Below are positions 38,842 through 46,750 of a stretch of 51,944 bases of DNA, piece after piece. Within the stretch, counting starts at the first letter, position 1. Every line of letters starts with the position of its first letter. A program made the position numbers and the translations under genes. This stretch comes from Actinomycetes bacterium. GTDB taxonomy: Bacteria; Actinomycetota; Acidimicrobiia; Acidimicrobiales; RAAP-2. Under the pieces are notes generated by a model. It was not told the origin of the DNA. It worked only from the letters and a program-made list of their open reading frames with translations, and searched no databases. The DNA lies in NCBI GenBank assembly GCA_021799615.1, contig JAJZAC010000006.1:1-51944 (forward strand). Reading direction: 5' to 3'.

Positions 38842-39996
38842 TCAGGCGCGGGCCAGGGCATCCCGGTAACACTCCCGGTACCGTCCGGCGATCACCTGCC
38901 AGGCGAAGTCCTCGACCCGCGCCCGCCCGGCGGCGGCCAGCCGGGCCCGACGGGCGGGGTCGGCGAGGAGCCCGGCCAGGAGCTCGGCGAACCGCGACGG
39001 GTCGGTCGGGTCGACGAGGACACCGTCCACCCCGTCGGTGACGAACTCCGGCGGGCCGCCCCGTCCGGTGGCCAGCACCGCGACCCCCGCCCGCCACGCC
39101 TCGAGGACCACGATGCCGAACGGTTCCAGACGGCTCGGCATGACGAACAGCTCGGCGCCGGCCATGGCCGCGGCCACGTCGTCGCGGTCGAGCCGCCCGG
39201 GGAAGTGCACCCGGTCGGCGATCCCGAGGCTGGTGGCCAGGGCACCCAGGCGCTCCCGCTCGGCACCGTCGCCGGCGACCACCAGGTCCGCCGTGCGGGC
39301 GGCGGGCGAGACGGCGGCGTACGCCGCCAGCAGCAGGTCGAACCCCTTCTTCTCCACCACCCGGCCCACGGCCAGGACATAGGGGGCGGCCGGGGCCCGG
39401 CGCCACCGCCCGGCCGGCGGTGCGGCCAGGTCGACACCGTTGAAGACGACGCGGCCCCGACCCGCCGCCAGCCCGAAACGGTCCTCGGCGTCGGCCAGCG
39501 TGAACGCCGAACAGGCCGTGACGACGGCCGCGTGCCGGAGGGCGGACCGCAGCGAGGCACGCAGGACGGTGGAGCGCTCGAAGATGTCGGCGTCGTCCAT
39601 CACCGTCTCGCCCTGCAGCGTGACCACCACCGGCAGGCGCCGCCAGGCGCCGAGGGCGGCGGCATAGGCGCCGTTGGGCCCGAAGCACTGGACGTGGAGC
39701 ACCTGGGGGCGGAACTCGTCGACAGCCCGCCCCAGGGCGCGCAGGGCGCGCAGGGCACCGGGACCGGACCGGGTCAGCGGTCCGGGCCGGGCCGCCGGCA
39801 GCGGCAGGGGGAAGCGCCGCACGGTGATCCCGTCGAGCACCTGACGGCTGGGCGGGTCCCGGTCGTCGGAGGTGCCCGTCCACACCTCCACCTCGTCACC
39901 GGCCTCGCGCAGGGTACGGGCCAGGTGGCGGGTGAGCTCCTCGACCCCGCCGAGGGCGGGGAGGTACGAGCTGGGCACGAGGGCGATCCTCGTCAC
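38842..39996 (-). CDS. Glycosyltransferase, GT4 family
   Basis: The product is 384 aa, GT-B fold. RIALVPSSYLPALGGVEELTRHLARTLREAGDEVEVWT is the glycine-rich acceptor domain start. VLAVGRVVEKKGFDLLLAAYA and FVMPSRLEPFGIVVLEAWRAGVAVLAT are the donor-binding blocks with the E-x7-E-type motif. It is the first gene of the carrier-protein operon and starts with GTG; TACGTT about 60 nt upstream may be the -10 box. Its place at the head of the operon suggests the aminoacyl unit ends up on a sugar this enzyme adds or extends. Confidence 0.9.
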   Translation of the reverse strand: MTRIALVPSSYLPALGGVEELTRHLARTLREAGDEVEVWTGTSDDRDPPSRQVLDGITVRRFPLPLPAARPGPLTRSGPGALRALRALGRAVDEFRPQVLHVQCFGPNGAYAAALGAWRRLPVVVTLQGETVMDDADIFERSTVLRASLRSALRHAAVVTACSAFTLADAEDRFGLAAGRGRVVFNGVDLAAPPAGRWRRAPAAPYVLAVGRVVEKKGFDLLLAAYAAVSPAARTADLVVAGDGAERERLGALATSLGIADRVHFPGRLDRDDVAAAMAGAELFVMPSRLEPFGIVVLEAWRAGVAVLATGRGGPPEFVTDGVDGVLVDPTDPSRFAELLAGLLADPARRARLAAAGRARVEDFAWQVIAGRYRECYRDALARA

Positions 39997-40069
39997 GCCG
40001 GCACCGCCGGGCCGTCACTGCTCCCTGCGTCGGGCACGCCGGGAACGTACCAGGCGGCAGCGGACCAGG

Positions 40070-41146
40070 TCAGCCGATGGTCGGGTTCAGCCAGGGCTCC
40101 ACCGCTGCCAGGGTGGCTCCCGTCGGCATGGGGGCGACGTTGCTCCACTGCCCGACGCCGGGGGACCAGTAGGCGGAGAAGGCCGCCGCGTACCAGCCGG
40201 ACAGGAAGTTCTGCTCGGCACAGTCGCAGTTGGGTGCCCAGCTCGCGGGGTGGATGCCGAGGATGTTCTCGATCTGGGCGTGGCCGCCCTGGGGATCGAC
40301 GGCGGCGGCGTCGACCTCGTGACCGATCTCGAAGGCGACGATGCCGGCCAGCTGCTGGACCGTCTCACCCGGGAACACGTAGAGGGTCGAGGTGCCGCCG
40401 GCCTGTCCCCAGGTGAAGGTGGTGTTGCCGTAGAAGCCGGGAGACGGGGCGTCGGCGATGGGCAGGAACTGGATGGAGTAGCCGGGGATCCGCTGCCACG
40501 GGTACCGCACCAGGGTGAGCGCGTCGGCACCGAGCTGCTGGGGGGTCGCCGTGGCCGGCGGCGCGGCTGCCGGAGCCGCCGGCGGCGGGGCCGCGGTCGG
40601 CGGAGCGGTGCTGGCCGGGGCCGTGGTCGGCGGGACGGTCGTGGGCGGTGCCGCGGTGGGCGGGGCCGTGGTGGGCGGAGCCGTGGGCGGCGGCACGGTG
40701 GTGGGCGGAGCCGTGGGCGGCGGCACGGTGGTGGGCGGAGCCGTGGGCGGCGGCACGGTGGTGGGCGGGACGGTGGTGGGCGGAACCGGGTGCGAGGTGG
40801 AGGCCTCCCTGGCCCGCATCGGTGCCGCCACCGCAGCCACGGAGCGGGGACCCGGGGTGCCGTTGCCGCTGCTCCCGCCGAAGCCGGCGGCGCCGGCGAC
40901 GCCAGCTGCGGCCAGCACCGACAACGCCACCGCTGCCTGCAGGGAACGGGCGCTCAGCGAGCGGCCATACAGCGCCCGCCGCACCGCGTTGGCCACTCCC
41001 GGGCGGCGTCGGTCGGGACCCCGGTAGCCGGGGACGGCCACGGTGGCCGCATAGGTGGCGTCGTCGGACGGCGACGCCGGTACGGCGACGTCGTCGGCCT
41101 CGAGTCCATCGGCAAGGGGGGCAGGATCTTGCATCTCGGTCTCCAT
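40070..41146 (-). CDS. Membrane-anchored Pro/Thr-rich protein with a degenerate metalloprotease-like domain
   Basis: The product is 358 aa. A cytosolic N-terminus of about 65 residues precedes one hydrophobic segment (LQAAVALSVLAAAGVAGAAGF). A Pro/Thr spacer follows, built from PPTTVPPPTA-type repeats at about residues 120-195. The exported C-terminal domain of about 150 residues contains VAFEIGHEVDAAAVDP: residues 272-276 read FEIGH, as if an HExxH zinc motif had lost its first His. Three Cys in NCDCAEQN and nearby may form disulfides. It is divergent from the glycosyltransferase at 41268. Adhesion, wall spanning or glycan binding are possible roles; none is shown. Confidence 0.7.
   Translation of the reverse strand: METEMQDPAPLADGLEADDVAVPASPSDDATYAATVAVPGYRGPDRRRPGVANAVRRALYGRSLSARSLQAAVALSVLAAAGVAGAAGFGGSSGNGTPGPRSVAAVAAPMRAREASTSHPVPPTTVPPTTVPPPTAPPTTVPPPTAPPTTVPPPTAPPTTAPPTAAPPTTVPPTTAPASTAPPTAAPPPAAPAAAPPATATPQQLGADALTLVRYPWQRIPGYSIQFLPIADAPSPGFYGNTTFTWGQAGGTSTLYVFPGETVQQLAGIVAFEIGHEVDAAAVDPQGGHAQIENILGIHPASWAPNCDCAEQNFLSGWYAAAFSAYWSPGVGQWSNVAPMPTGATLAAVEPWLNPTIG
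40671..40760. repeat. Three perfect 30-bp tandem repeats
   Basis: Three identical 30-bp units (40671-40700, 40701-40730, 40731-40760) encode repeats of ten Pro/Thr/Val/Ala residues in the spacer of the anchored protein. Degenerate relatives of the unit continue on both sides. Perfect identity suggests recent expansion and length polymorphism. Confidence 0.9.
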
Positions 41147-41221
41147 GACGCCCGGGATGGGCGCTCACCGTCCCATCGGCGCGACCGGGACCCACCTGTA
41201 GCGCGACCACCACGGAGAGTG

Positions 41222-41243
41222 ATGATTCATCGGCGCTACGCTG
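41222..41243. promoter_or_regulatory. Palindrome and -10 box in the divergent region before the glycosyltransferase
   Basis: GATGATTCATC (41222-41232) is a perfect 11-bp palindrome, and TACGCT (41238-41243) is a -10 candidate for the plus-strand gene, leaving a leader of about 18 nt. The 121-bp gap separates the anchored Pro/Thr-rich protein from the ABC-exporter side of the locus. Regulator unknown. Confidence 0.4.
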
Positions 41244-41267
41244 CCGGCAGCCGCAACGACCGGACCC

Positions 41268-42326
41268 ATGCCCCCTGCCGACTCCCCTCCCCGCCTCGTG
41301 CTCGCCTCGCTGGCGACCAGCGTCGCCATGGGGCAGCAGGCCTACGAGCGCAATCTGGCCGCGGCCCTCGGCCGGGTCGCCGGTGACGCCTGGCAGGTCC
41401 GGGAGTGCCCGGTCCATTCCCTTCGCTCCCGTGCCACCACAGGACGACGGCTCCCGCTGCGGGCGGTGGCCGGGCTGCCCGCACCCGCCGCCCGGTGGGC
41501 TGCCCGGCTCACCTACGGGCCTGCGGCGGTGGTGCACCGGCTCGACCTCCGCTTGCCACCGGCTGGTGCGCCCGAGGTCCTCACCGTGCACGACCTGGCC
41601 CCGCTGCACTTCGCCGACGAGGGCGCGCTCCCCCCGGGCTGGCGCCAGTCCGTGCGGCGCGCCGCCGTCGTGGTCGCCCCCTCGGTCTTCGCGGCAGCGG
41701 AGATCGAAGCGGCGACCGGGGTGCGGCCCGTCGTCGTCCACCATGGCGCCGACCGGGACCTGGCGGAGGCCGAACCGCTCGGCCGCGTCGAACTGGCCGC
41801 GCTCGGTATCCGGCATCCCTACGTCCTCCACGCCGGCGGATCGACGGCCCGGAAGAACCTGGCTGGCCTGGCCGAGGCGTGGAGGGCTGTCCACCGGTCC
41901 CGGCCCGACTGCATGCTCGTCCTGTGCGGGCCGGCCGACGCCCGCCGGGACGCGCTGTTCGCCGGTGTCGGCGGCACGGTGCGCCCGGGCCATCTGCCCC
42001 GGTCCACCCTGGCCGGCCTCCGCCGCGGCGCGGCCCTGGTCGTCGTACCGTCCACCTACGAGGGGTTCGGGCTGCCGGCGCTCGAGGCCATGACGGCCGG
42101 GGTACCGGTCGTGGCTGCCGCCCGTGGCGCCCTCCCGGAGATCGTCGGCGACGCCGGACTGCTGGTCGAGCCGACGGGACCGGCGTTGGCCGACGGGATC
42201 CTGGCCGCCCTGAGCGATCCGGCGGTGGGTGCGCGGGCGGCCCGCAACCGCGATCGGGCCCGGAGCCGGACGTGGGACGACGTCGCCACCGACCATCTGG
42301 CGCTGTACCGCCGCGCCCTGGCGTGA
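41268..42326 (+). CDS. Glycosyltransferase, GT4 family
   Basis: The product is 352 aa. VLTVHDLAPLHFADEGALPPGWRQSVRRAAVVVAPS and YVLHAGGSTARKNLAGLAEAW match mannosyl-/rhamnosyltransferase-like GT4 enzymes. VVPSTYEGFGLPALEAMTAGVPVVAA is the donor-binding block. The first 60 residues are atypically divergent but start with a plausible Rossmann strand (LVLASLATSVAMGQQAYERNLA). It lies 42-111 bp upstream of the ABC exporter genes in the same direction and probably builds the glycan they export. Confidence 0.9.
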   Translation: MPPADSPPRLVLASLATSVAMGQQAYERNLAAALGRVAGDAWQVRECPVHSLRSRATTGRRLPLRAVAGLPAPAARWAARLTYGPAAVVHRLDLRLPPAGAPEVLTVHDLAPLHFADEGALPPGWRQSVRRAAVVVAPSVFAAAEIEAATGVRPVVVHHGADRDLAEAEPLGRVELAALGIRHPYVLHAGGSTARKNLAGLAEAWRAVHRSRPDCMLVLCGPADARRDALFAGVGGTVRPGHLPRSTLAGLRRGAALVVVPSTYEGFGLPALEAMTAGVPVVAAARGALPEIVGDAGLLVEPTGPALADGILAALSDPAVGARAARNRDRARSRTWDDVATDHLALYRRALA

Positions 42327-42437
42327 ACCTGCCCTCCCATCATCGGGGGCCCCGGCCGCCCGGGTAGCATGACGGCGGCCGGGAAGCCGAACGGTGGCGA
42401 CCAGCCGCAGATCCTGGAGCCCCCGCCGAGAGCCCCG

Positions 42438-43652
42438 ATGCAACCGTCCCCCGCCGTCACCGTCACAGGTCTTTCCAAGTCGTACCGGATCGCCCACCAT
42501 GCCGACGCGCCGGTCACCGCCACCGAGGCGCTCCTGGCCCGCGTGCGCCACCCGTTCACCCGCATGGAGCGCGAGACGTTCGACGCCCTCCGGGACGTGT
42601 CTTTCGAGATCCCCTGGGGTTCGGTCGTCGGCCTCATCGGTCGCAACGGCGCCGGCAAGTCCACACTGCTCAAGATCCTCACCCGCGTCACCGCCCCCAC
42701 CTCCGGCCGGATCGTCATGGGTGGCCGGGTGGGCAGCCTCCTCGAGATCGGGACCGGCTTCCATCCGGAGCTCACCGGCAGAGAGAACGTCTACCTGAAC
42801 GGCACCCTCCTCGGCATGCGACGGTCCGAGATCCGCTCGCGTTTCGACGACATCGTGACCTTCGCCGGCGTCGAGCGGTTCCTCGACACCCAGGTGAAGC
42901 GGTACAGCACCGGGATGTACGTGCGCCTCGCCTTCGCCGTGGCCGCCCATCTCGAGTCCGAGGTCATGGCCGTCGACGAGGTGCTGGCCGTGGGCGACGC
43001 CGACTTCCAGGCCAAGTGCCTGGAGAAGTTGCGCGAGGTCGCCCGGGGCGGGCGGACGGTCCTCCTGGTCAGCCACCAGGCGCAGACCATCGTCGACCTG
43101 TGCGACTCGGCCCTCTACCTCGAGCGGGGCAGCCTCCGCTACCAGGGGGCGGTCGACGGTGCCCTGGAGGAGTACCGGAACAGCTACCGCCGCATCCGCG
43201 ACGCGGGCCTCGACGCCTCGACCAGGCCCGGCAGCGGCGAGGTGCGCTTCACGTCGGTGCGGGCCGAACGCGACCTCTACGCGGCATCCGACGAGAAGGT
43301 GGTCCACCTCGAGGTGTCGGCCAATCCCGAACTGGCCGGCCGGTACTGGCTGGTGGCCCACGTACTCGACGACCTGGGCACCATCGTGGCCCAGTGCGAT
43401 TCGCGGGTGCTCGGGTTCTGGCTGGAACCCGACCGGCCGGCGACGTGCGAGCTCCGGTTGCGCACGCCGTGGCTGAAGCCGGGCAGCTACACCGTGGACG
43501 CCTTCGCCGTGCGGGCCAGCGACCGCATCGACGTCTGGCAGGCCGCCACGCACTTCGACGTCCTCCCCGACCCCCCGTACCCGGTGGCCACCTCCTCGGA
43601 GGCCACCGACCGCGGCGTGGTGTTCGCCGACTTCACCTACGAACGATGCTGA
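42438..43652 (+). CDS. Polysaccharide ABC transporter ATP-binding protein (Wzt-like)
   Basis: The product is 404 aa from ATG 42438. The Walker A loop is GLIGRNGAGKST, the signature is RYSTGMYVRLAF, and Walker B is SEVMAVDEVLAVGD. A C-terminal domain of about 140 residues (VHLEVSANPELAGRYWLVAHVLDDLG) resembles the Wzt glycan-binding domain that recognises capped chains. An upstream ATG at 42369 lies inside TAGCAT (42365-42370), a likely -10 box, so it cannot be used if that promoter is real; the protein beginning MQPSPAVTVTGLSKSYR also fits the family. The permease start overlaps its stop by 7 bp. Confidence 0.92.
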   Translation: MQPSPAVTVTGLSKSYRIAHHADAPVTATEALLARVRHPFTRMERETFDALRDVSFEIPWGSVVGLIGRNGAGKSTLLKILTRVTAPTSGRIVMGGRVGSLLEIGTGFHPELTGRENVYLNGTLLGMRRSEIRSRFDDIVTFAGVERFLDTQVKRYSTGMYVRLAFAVAAHLESEVMAVDEVLAVGDADFQAKCLEKLREVARGGRTVLLVSHQAQTIVDLCDSALYLERGSLRYQGAVDGALEEYRNSYRRIRDAGLDASTRPGSGEVRFTSVRAERDLYAASDEKVVHLEVSANPELAGRYWLVAHVLDDLGTIVAQCDSRVLGFWLEPDRPATCELRLRTPWLKPGSYTVDAFAVRASDRIDVWQAATHFDVLPDPPYPVATSSEATDRGVVFADFTYERC

Positions 43653-44521
43653 CGCCCCCCGCCGAGTCGTCCGGCACCCAGCACCCCGGACCGCCCGATG
43701 GCGCCCGCCCGGTGGTGATCGTCCCCCCGGGGCGCTGGTCCCTGCCCCGCTTCGGCCAGTTGTGGGAGAGCCGGGAGGTCTTCCTCCGCTTCGGCGCCCG
43801 GGACCTCACCCTCCGCTACCGGCAGACGGCACTCGGGATCATCTGGGTCGTCCTCCAACCGCTCCTGACCGCCGGTGTCTTCACCCTCGTCTTCGGTTCG
43901 GTGGCCAAGCTGCCCCACGGCACGGTCCCCTACTTCCTCCTCAGCTACGCCGGCATGCTGGCCTGGAACGTCTTCTCCGGCATCGTCTCGCGAGGGACGG
44001 GCTCCCTCGTGACCAACGCCAGCCTCGTGTCCAAGGTCTACTTCCCCCGCGTGCTCGTCCCCCTGTCCACCGCCTACGCCGTCGTCGTCGACTTCGCCAT
44101 CGCCCTGGTGCTCATGGCGGTGCTGCTCGCCGGCTACGGCGTGAACCCCGGGTGGGCGGTACTGGCCCTTCCCGTGTGGGTCGTGCTCCTCGTCCTGCTG
44201 GCGTCGGGCGTCACGGTGATCACCGCCGGGCTCACCGTGCGCTACCGCGACATGCAGTACATCGTCCCGTTCGTGCTCCAGCTCCTCCTCTACGCCAGTC
44301 CCATCGCCTACTCGCCGGCGGCGGTGCCGGCCCGGTACCACCTCCTCTTCGACCTCAACCCACTGGCGTGGATCCTCCAGGAGTTCCGGTGGTCGCTCAT
44401 CCGCCAACCGCTGCCCCCGGCGTGGCAGCTGGCCGCATCGGCTGCGGTCTCGGTCGGCGTGTTCGTCGGCGGCATGTTCGTCTTCGAGCGCATGGAGCGC
44501 GGCTTCGCCGACGTGATCTGA
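43646..44521 (+). CDS. Polysaccharide ABC transporter permease (Wzm-like, ABC2 type)
   Basis: The product is 291 aa with about six TM helices. The cytosolic N-terminal segment ESREVFLRFGARDLTLRYRQTALGIIWVVLQPLLTAGVFTLVFG is characteristic of O-antigen/teichoic acid exporters. It ends with WILQEFRWSLI and a final TM helix. With the ATPase it would flip or extrude undecaprenyl-linked polysaccharide across the membrane. Its coding start overlaps the ATPase by 7 bp, typical of an obligate pair. Confidence 0.93.
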   Translation: MLTPPAESSGTQHPGPPDGARPVVIVPPGRWSLPRFGQLWESREVFLRFGARDLTLRYRQTALGIIWVVLQPLLTAGVFTLVFGSVAKLPHGTVPYFLLSYAGMLAWNVFSGIVSRGTGSLVTNASLVSKVYFPRVLVPLSTAYAVVVDFAIALVLMAVLLAGYGVNPGWAVLALPVWVVLLVLLASGVTVITAGLTVRYRDMQYIVPFVLQLLLYASPIAYSPAAVPARYHLLFDLNPLAWILQEFRWSLIRQPLPPAWQLAASAAVSVGVFVGGMFVFERMERGFADVI

Positions 44522-44569
44522 GCGGTCCCGACCCCGGCCGCCGGTGCACGGGCCGGCGACGGAACGGCG

Positions 44570-46750
44570 TCAGCGCCCCGCTGCCCGCCGGTCCCGGCGC
44601 CCCAGTGCCCGCCGGTCGAGGGCGGTGCGCAGGCGGACGGACGCCTCGTAGGCCAGGCACCCCGTGCCGAGGACGCGCCAGTACGGGAACCACCAGCGGG
44701 CGACCCGGACGGGTGCACTCCACCGGGGCCCGTCGGACACCACGTCGTCCCACGCCCCCGGCAGCGCGTCGGCACGGGCGCCGAGCGCGGGGACCACGGG
44801 ATCGGGCAGGGGGTCACCGGCCACCCAGGCCGCGTACACGTCGGCCACGTTCCCGCCCGCCATCGCCGACACCGACACCGACCCCCACACCCGCGGGTTC
44901 ACGTCGTGGACCCAGTACCGGTCGTCGGCGTCGCGCAGGATGCCCGCGTTGAACAGGCCCTCGAGCCCGGTGGCCTCCACCACCCCCTGGGCGATGCGGT
45001 CGAACACCGGACCCTGCAGGTACGCCAACCGCCGGGCTGGGCCGAGCGACCGCACGGCCTCGACGATGCGGTAGCCGACGTGCCAGCACAGGCGCGATCC
45101 GTCCGACATTCCGGCGACCTGGAAGGACTCCCCCTCGACGAAGCGCTCCACGTACCACTCCTCGGGGCGTTCCAGCGCGCCCACCACGGCACGCAGCTCG
45201 TCCAGGCCGTCCACCATCACCACCGACTCACCGCCGGCACCGACCCGAGCCTTCACCACCAGGCGCGGACCGAGCTCGCCCACCACCCGCGCCAGGTCGG
45301 TGTCCGGCAACGCCACCGCTGACGGGACGTCCAGGCCGGCGGCGGTGAGGGCCCTCGACACCTCGAGCTTGTCCATCAGCTCCCGTCGCCGGAGGAAGCG
45401 CCGGCGGCAGGCGGGCGTGACCGCGGCCAGCAATGCCGGTCCCACCCCGCCGACCAGTGGCTCGGCCACGTGGAGGTCGACCACGCGCTCCCCGGCCAGG
45501 ACGCCGGCGGCGCTCTCGATCTCGTCGAGCGAACCCACCTCGACGGTGGCGTCCCAGCACCAGCGGGTGCCGATCCGGCTGGGAGGTCGGGTGGTGACAC
45601 GGACCGCCCGGACCCCTCGCCGGCGCAGGAGGACGGCGAGGTGGACGAAGGACGTCCAGGCGAACTCGTCGACGAAGACGACGGTAGGCGGCCGGGTGGG
45701 CGGCTCCGCCGCCGGCACCACCGGTGGCCGCACCGGGCCCGGATGCCCCCGCCGGGCGGCGACCGCCCGTTCGGCGACGGCCGCCGCTCCCCCGGCTGCC
45801 AGCCCGGCGGCCGCTGCCCCCGCTCTCGACAGCCGGCCGGCCACGGCCCGGACCCGTCGGCGCCCGCGTGGCGGCGGATCGGGGCGCTCCCCGGCCAGCA
45901 GCCGGGCCACCTCACCAACGCCCACCCGCAGATAGCGCCGGAGCACCGGCGACACGAGACCGAAGTTGCGGGCCAGCAGGACGACGTGGTTCCGCTGTGC
46001 GAAGTACGCGTAGCGCGTGTCGAACCGGCGGCCCCGGGCGTAGGGACCGGCCACGTGGACCACCGCCGCCGAGGGGGTGAAGACGAGGCGCCAACCGGCG
46101 GCGCGCACCCGGAGGGCGATGTCCGTCTCCTCCCGCAGGCACGTGCCGGGGAAGCCGTCACGGATCCCACCCAGCCCGACGAGCACGTCGCGCCGAAAGG
46201 ACATGTTGGCCCCCAGCAGGTGGTCGACCTCGACCGGGCCGGGCGGTCGGGCGGCGAAGAACCCGGTGAGGGTGCCGTCGCGCCGGAGCCGCCCGATACG
46301 GTCCGTCCCCTCGTCCTCCTCGCCGGGATTGCCGTTGGCGGCGCGCCCGCCGACACCGCCGACGCCGGGACCGTAGGCGGCCAGGAGCTCCGCCAGCCAG
46401 GTGGGCTCGGCATAGGCGTCGTCGTCGAGGAAGGCCACCACGTCGCCGGTGGCGTGTTCCAGGCCGAGGTTGCGGGCCGTCGCCGTCGTCCCCGGGCCCC
46501 GCCGGTTGCGCAGGTAGACCACGCCAGGGAACTCGGCGGTCACGACGGCCTCGGTGTCGTCGTCGACCGAGGAGTCGACCACGATGGTCTCCACCGGCGC
46601 CACCGTCTGGGCGGCGACGTGGGTGAGGCAGGTACGCACGTGGTCCGGGCGCCGGTAGGTGACGATCACGACGGATGCCAACACCGGCGGCGCCGGGTCC
46701 GCTGGCGCCGCCCTCACGTCCTCCATGACCGTCCGTCCACGGCGCGTCAC
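44570..46750 (-). CDS. Fusion of GT2 glycosyltransferase and ATP-grasp ligase domains
   Basis: The product is 726 aa from GTG 46750, which overlaps the hydrolase stop by 4 bp; ATG 46726 is an alternative. Residues about 20-260 are a GT-A/GT2 glycosyltransferase: VVIVTYRRPDHVRTCLTHVAAQ, FLDDDAYAEPTWL with the Asp-x-Asp metal motif, and LREETDIALRVRAAGWRL. After a Pro/Ala-rich linker, residues about 350-660 form an ATP-grasp domain: LMDKLEVSRALTAAGLDVP, LVVKARVGAGGESVV, WYVERFVEGESFQVAGM and HDVNPRVWGS with metal-binding residues. ATP-grasp enzymes couple a carboxylate to an amine through an acyl phosphate. The fusion could glycosylate and then aminoacylate the same acceptor; that is inference. 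Confidence 0.85.
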   Translation of the reverse strand: MTRRGRTVMEDVRAAPADPAPPVLASVVIVTYRRPDHVRTCLTHVAAQTVAPVETIVVDSSVDDDTEAVVTAEFPGVVYLRNRRGPGTTATARNLGLEHATGDVVAFLDDDAYAEPTWLAELLAAYGPGVGGVGGRAANGNPGEEDEGTDRIGRLRRDGTLTGFFAARPPGPVEVDHLLGANMSFRRDVLVGLGGIRDGFPGTCLREETDIALRVRAAGWRLVFTPSAAVVHVAGPYARGRRFDTRYAYFAQRNHVVLLARNFGLVSPVLRRYLRVGVGEVARLLAGERPDPPPRGRRRVRAVAGRLSRAGAAAAGLAAGGAAAVAERAVAARRGHPGPVRPPVVPAAEPPTRPPTVVFVDEFAWTSFVHLAVLLRRRGVRAVRVTTRPPSRIGTRWCWDATVEVGSLDEIESAAGVLAGERVVDLHVAEPLVGGVGPALLAAVTPACRRRFLRRRELMDKLEVSRALTAAGLDVPSAVALPDTDLARVVGELGPRLVVKARVGAGGESVVMVDGLDELRAVVGALERPEEWYVERFVEGESFQVAGMSDGSRLCWHVGYRIVEAVRSLGPARRLAYLQGPVFDRIAQGVVEATGLEGLFNAGILRDADDRYWVHDVNPRVWGSVSVSAMAGGNVADVYAAWVAGDPLPDPVVPALGARADALPGAWDDVVSDGPRWSAPVRVARWWFPYWRVLGTGCLAYEASVRLRTALDRRALGRRDRRAAGR

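Noticed and set aside
40365-43553. A 1062-codon open frame on the minus strand opposite glycosyltransferase and ABC transporter genes
   Set aside because: It is a low-complexity antisense frame caused by GC-rich third positions; the opposite strand encodes well-conserved proteins.
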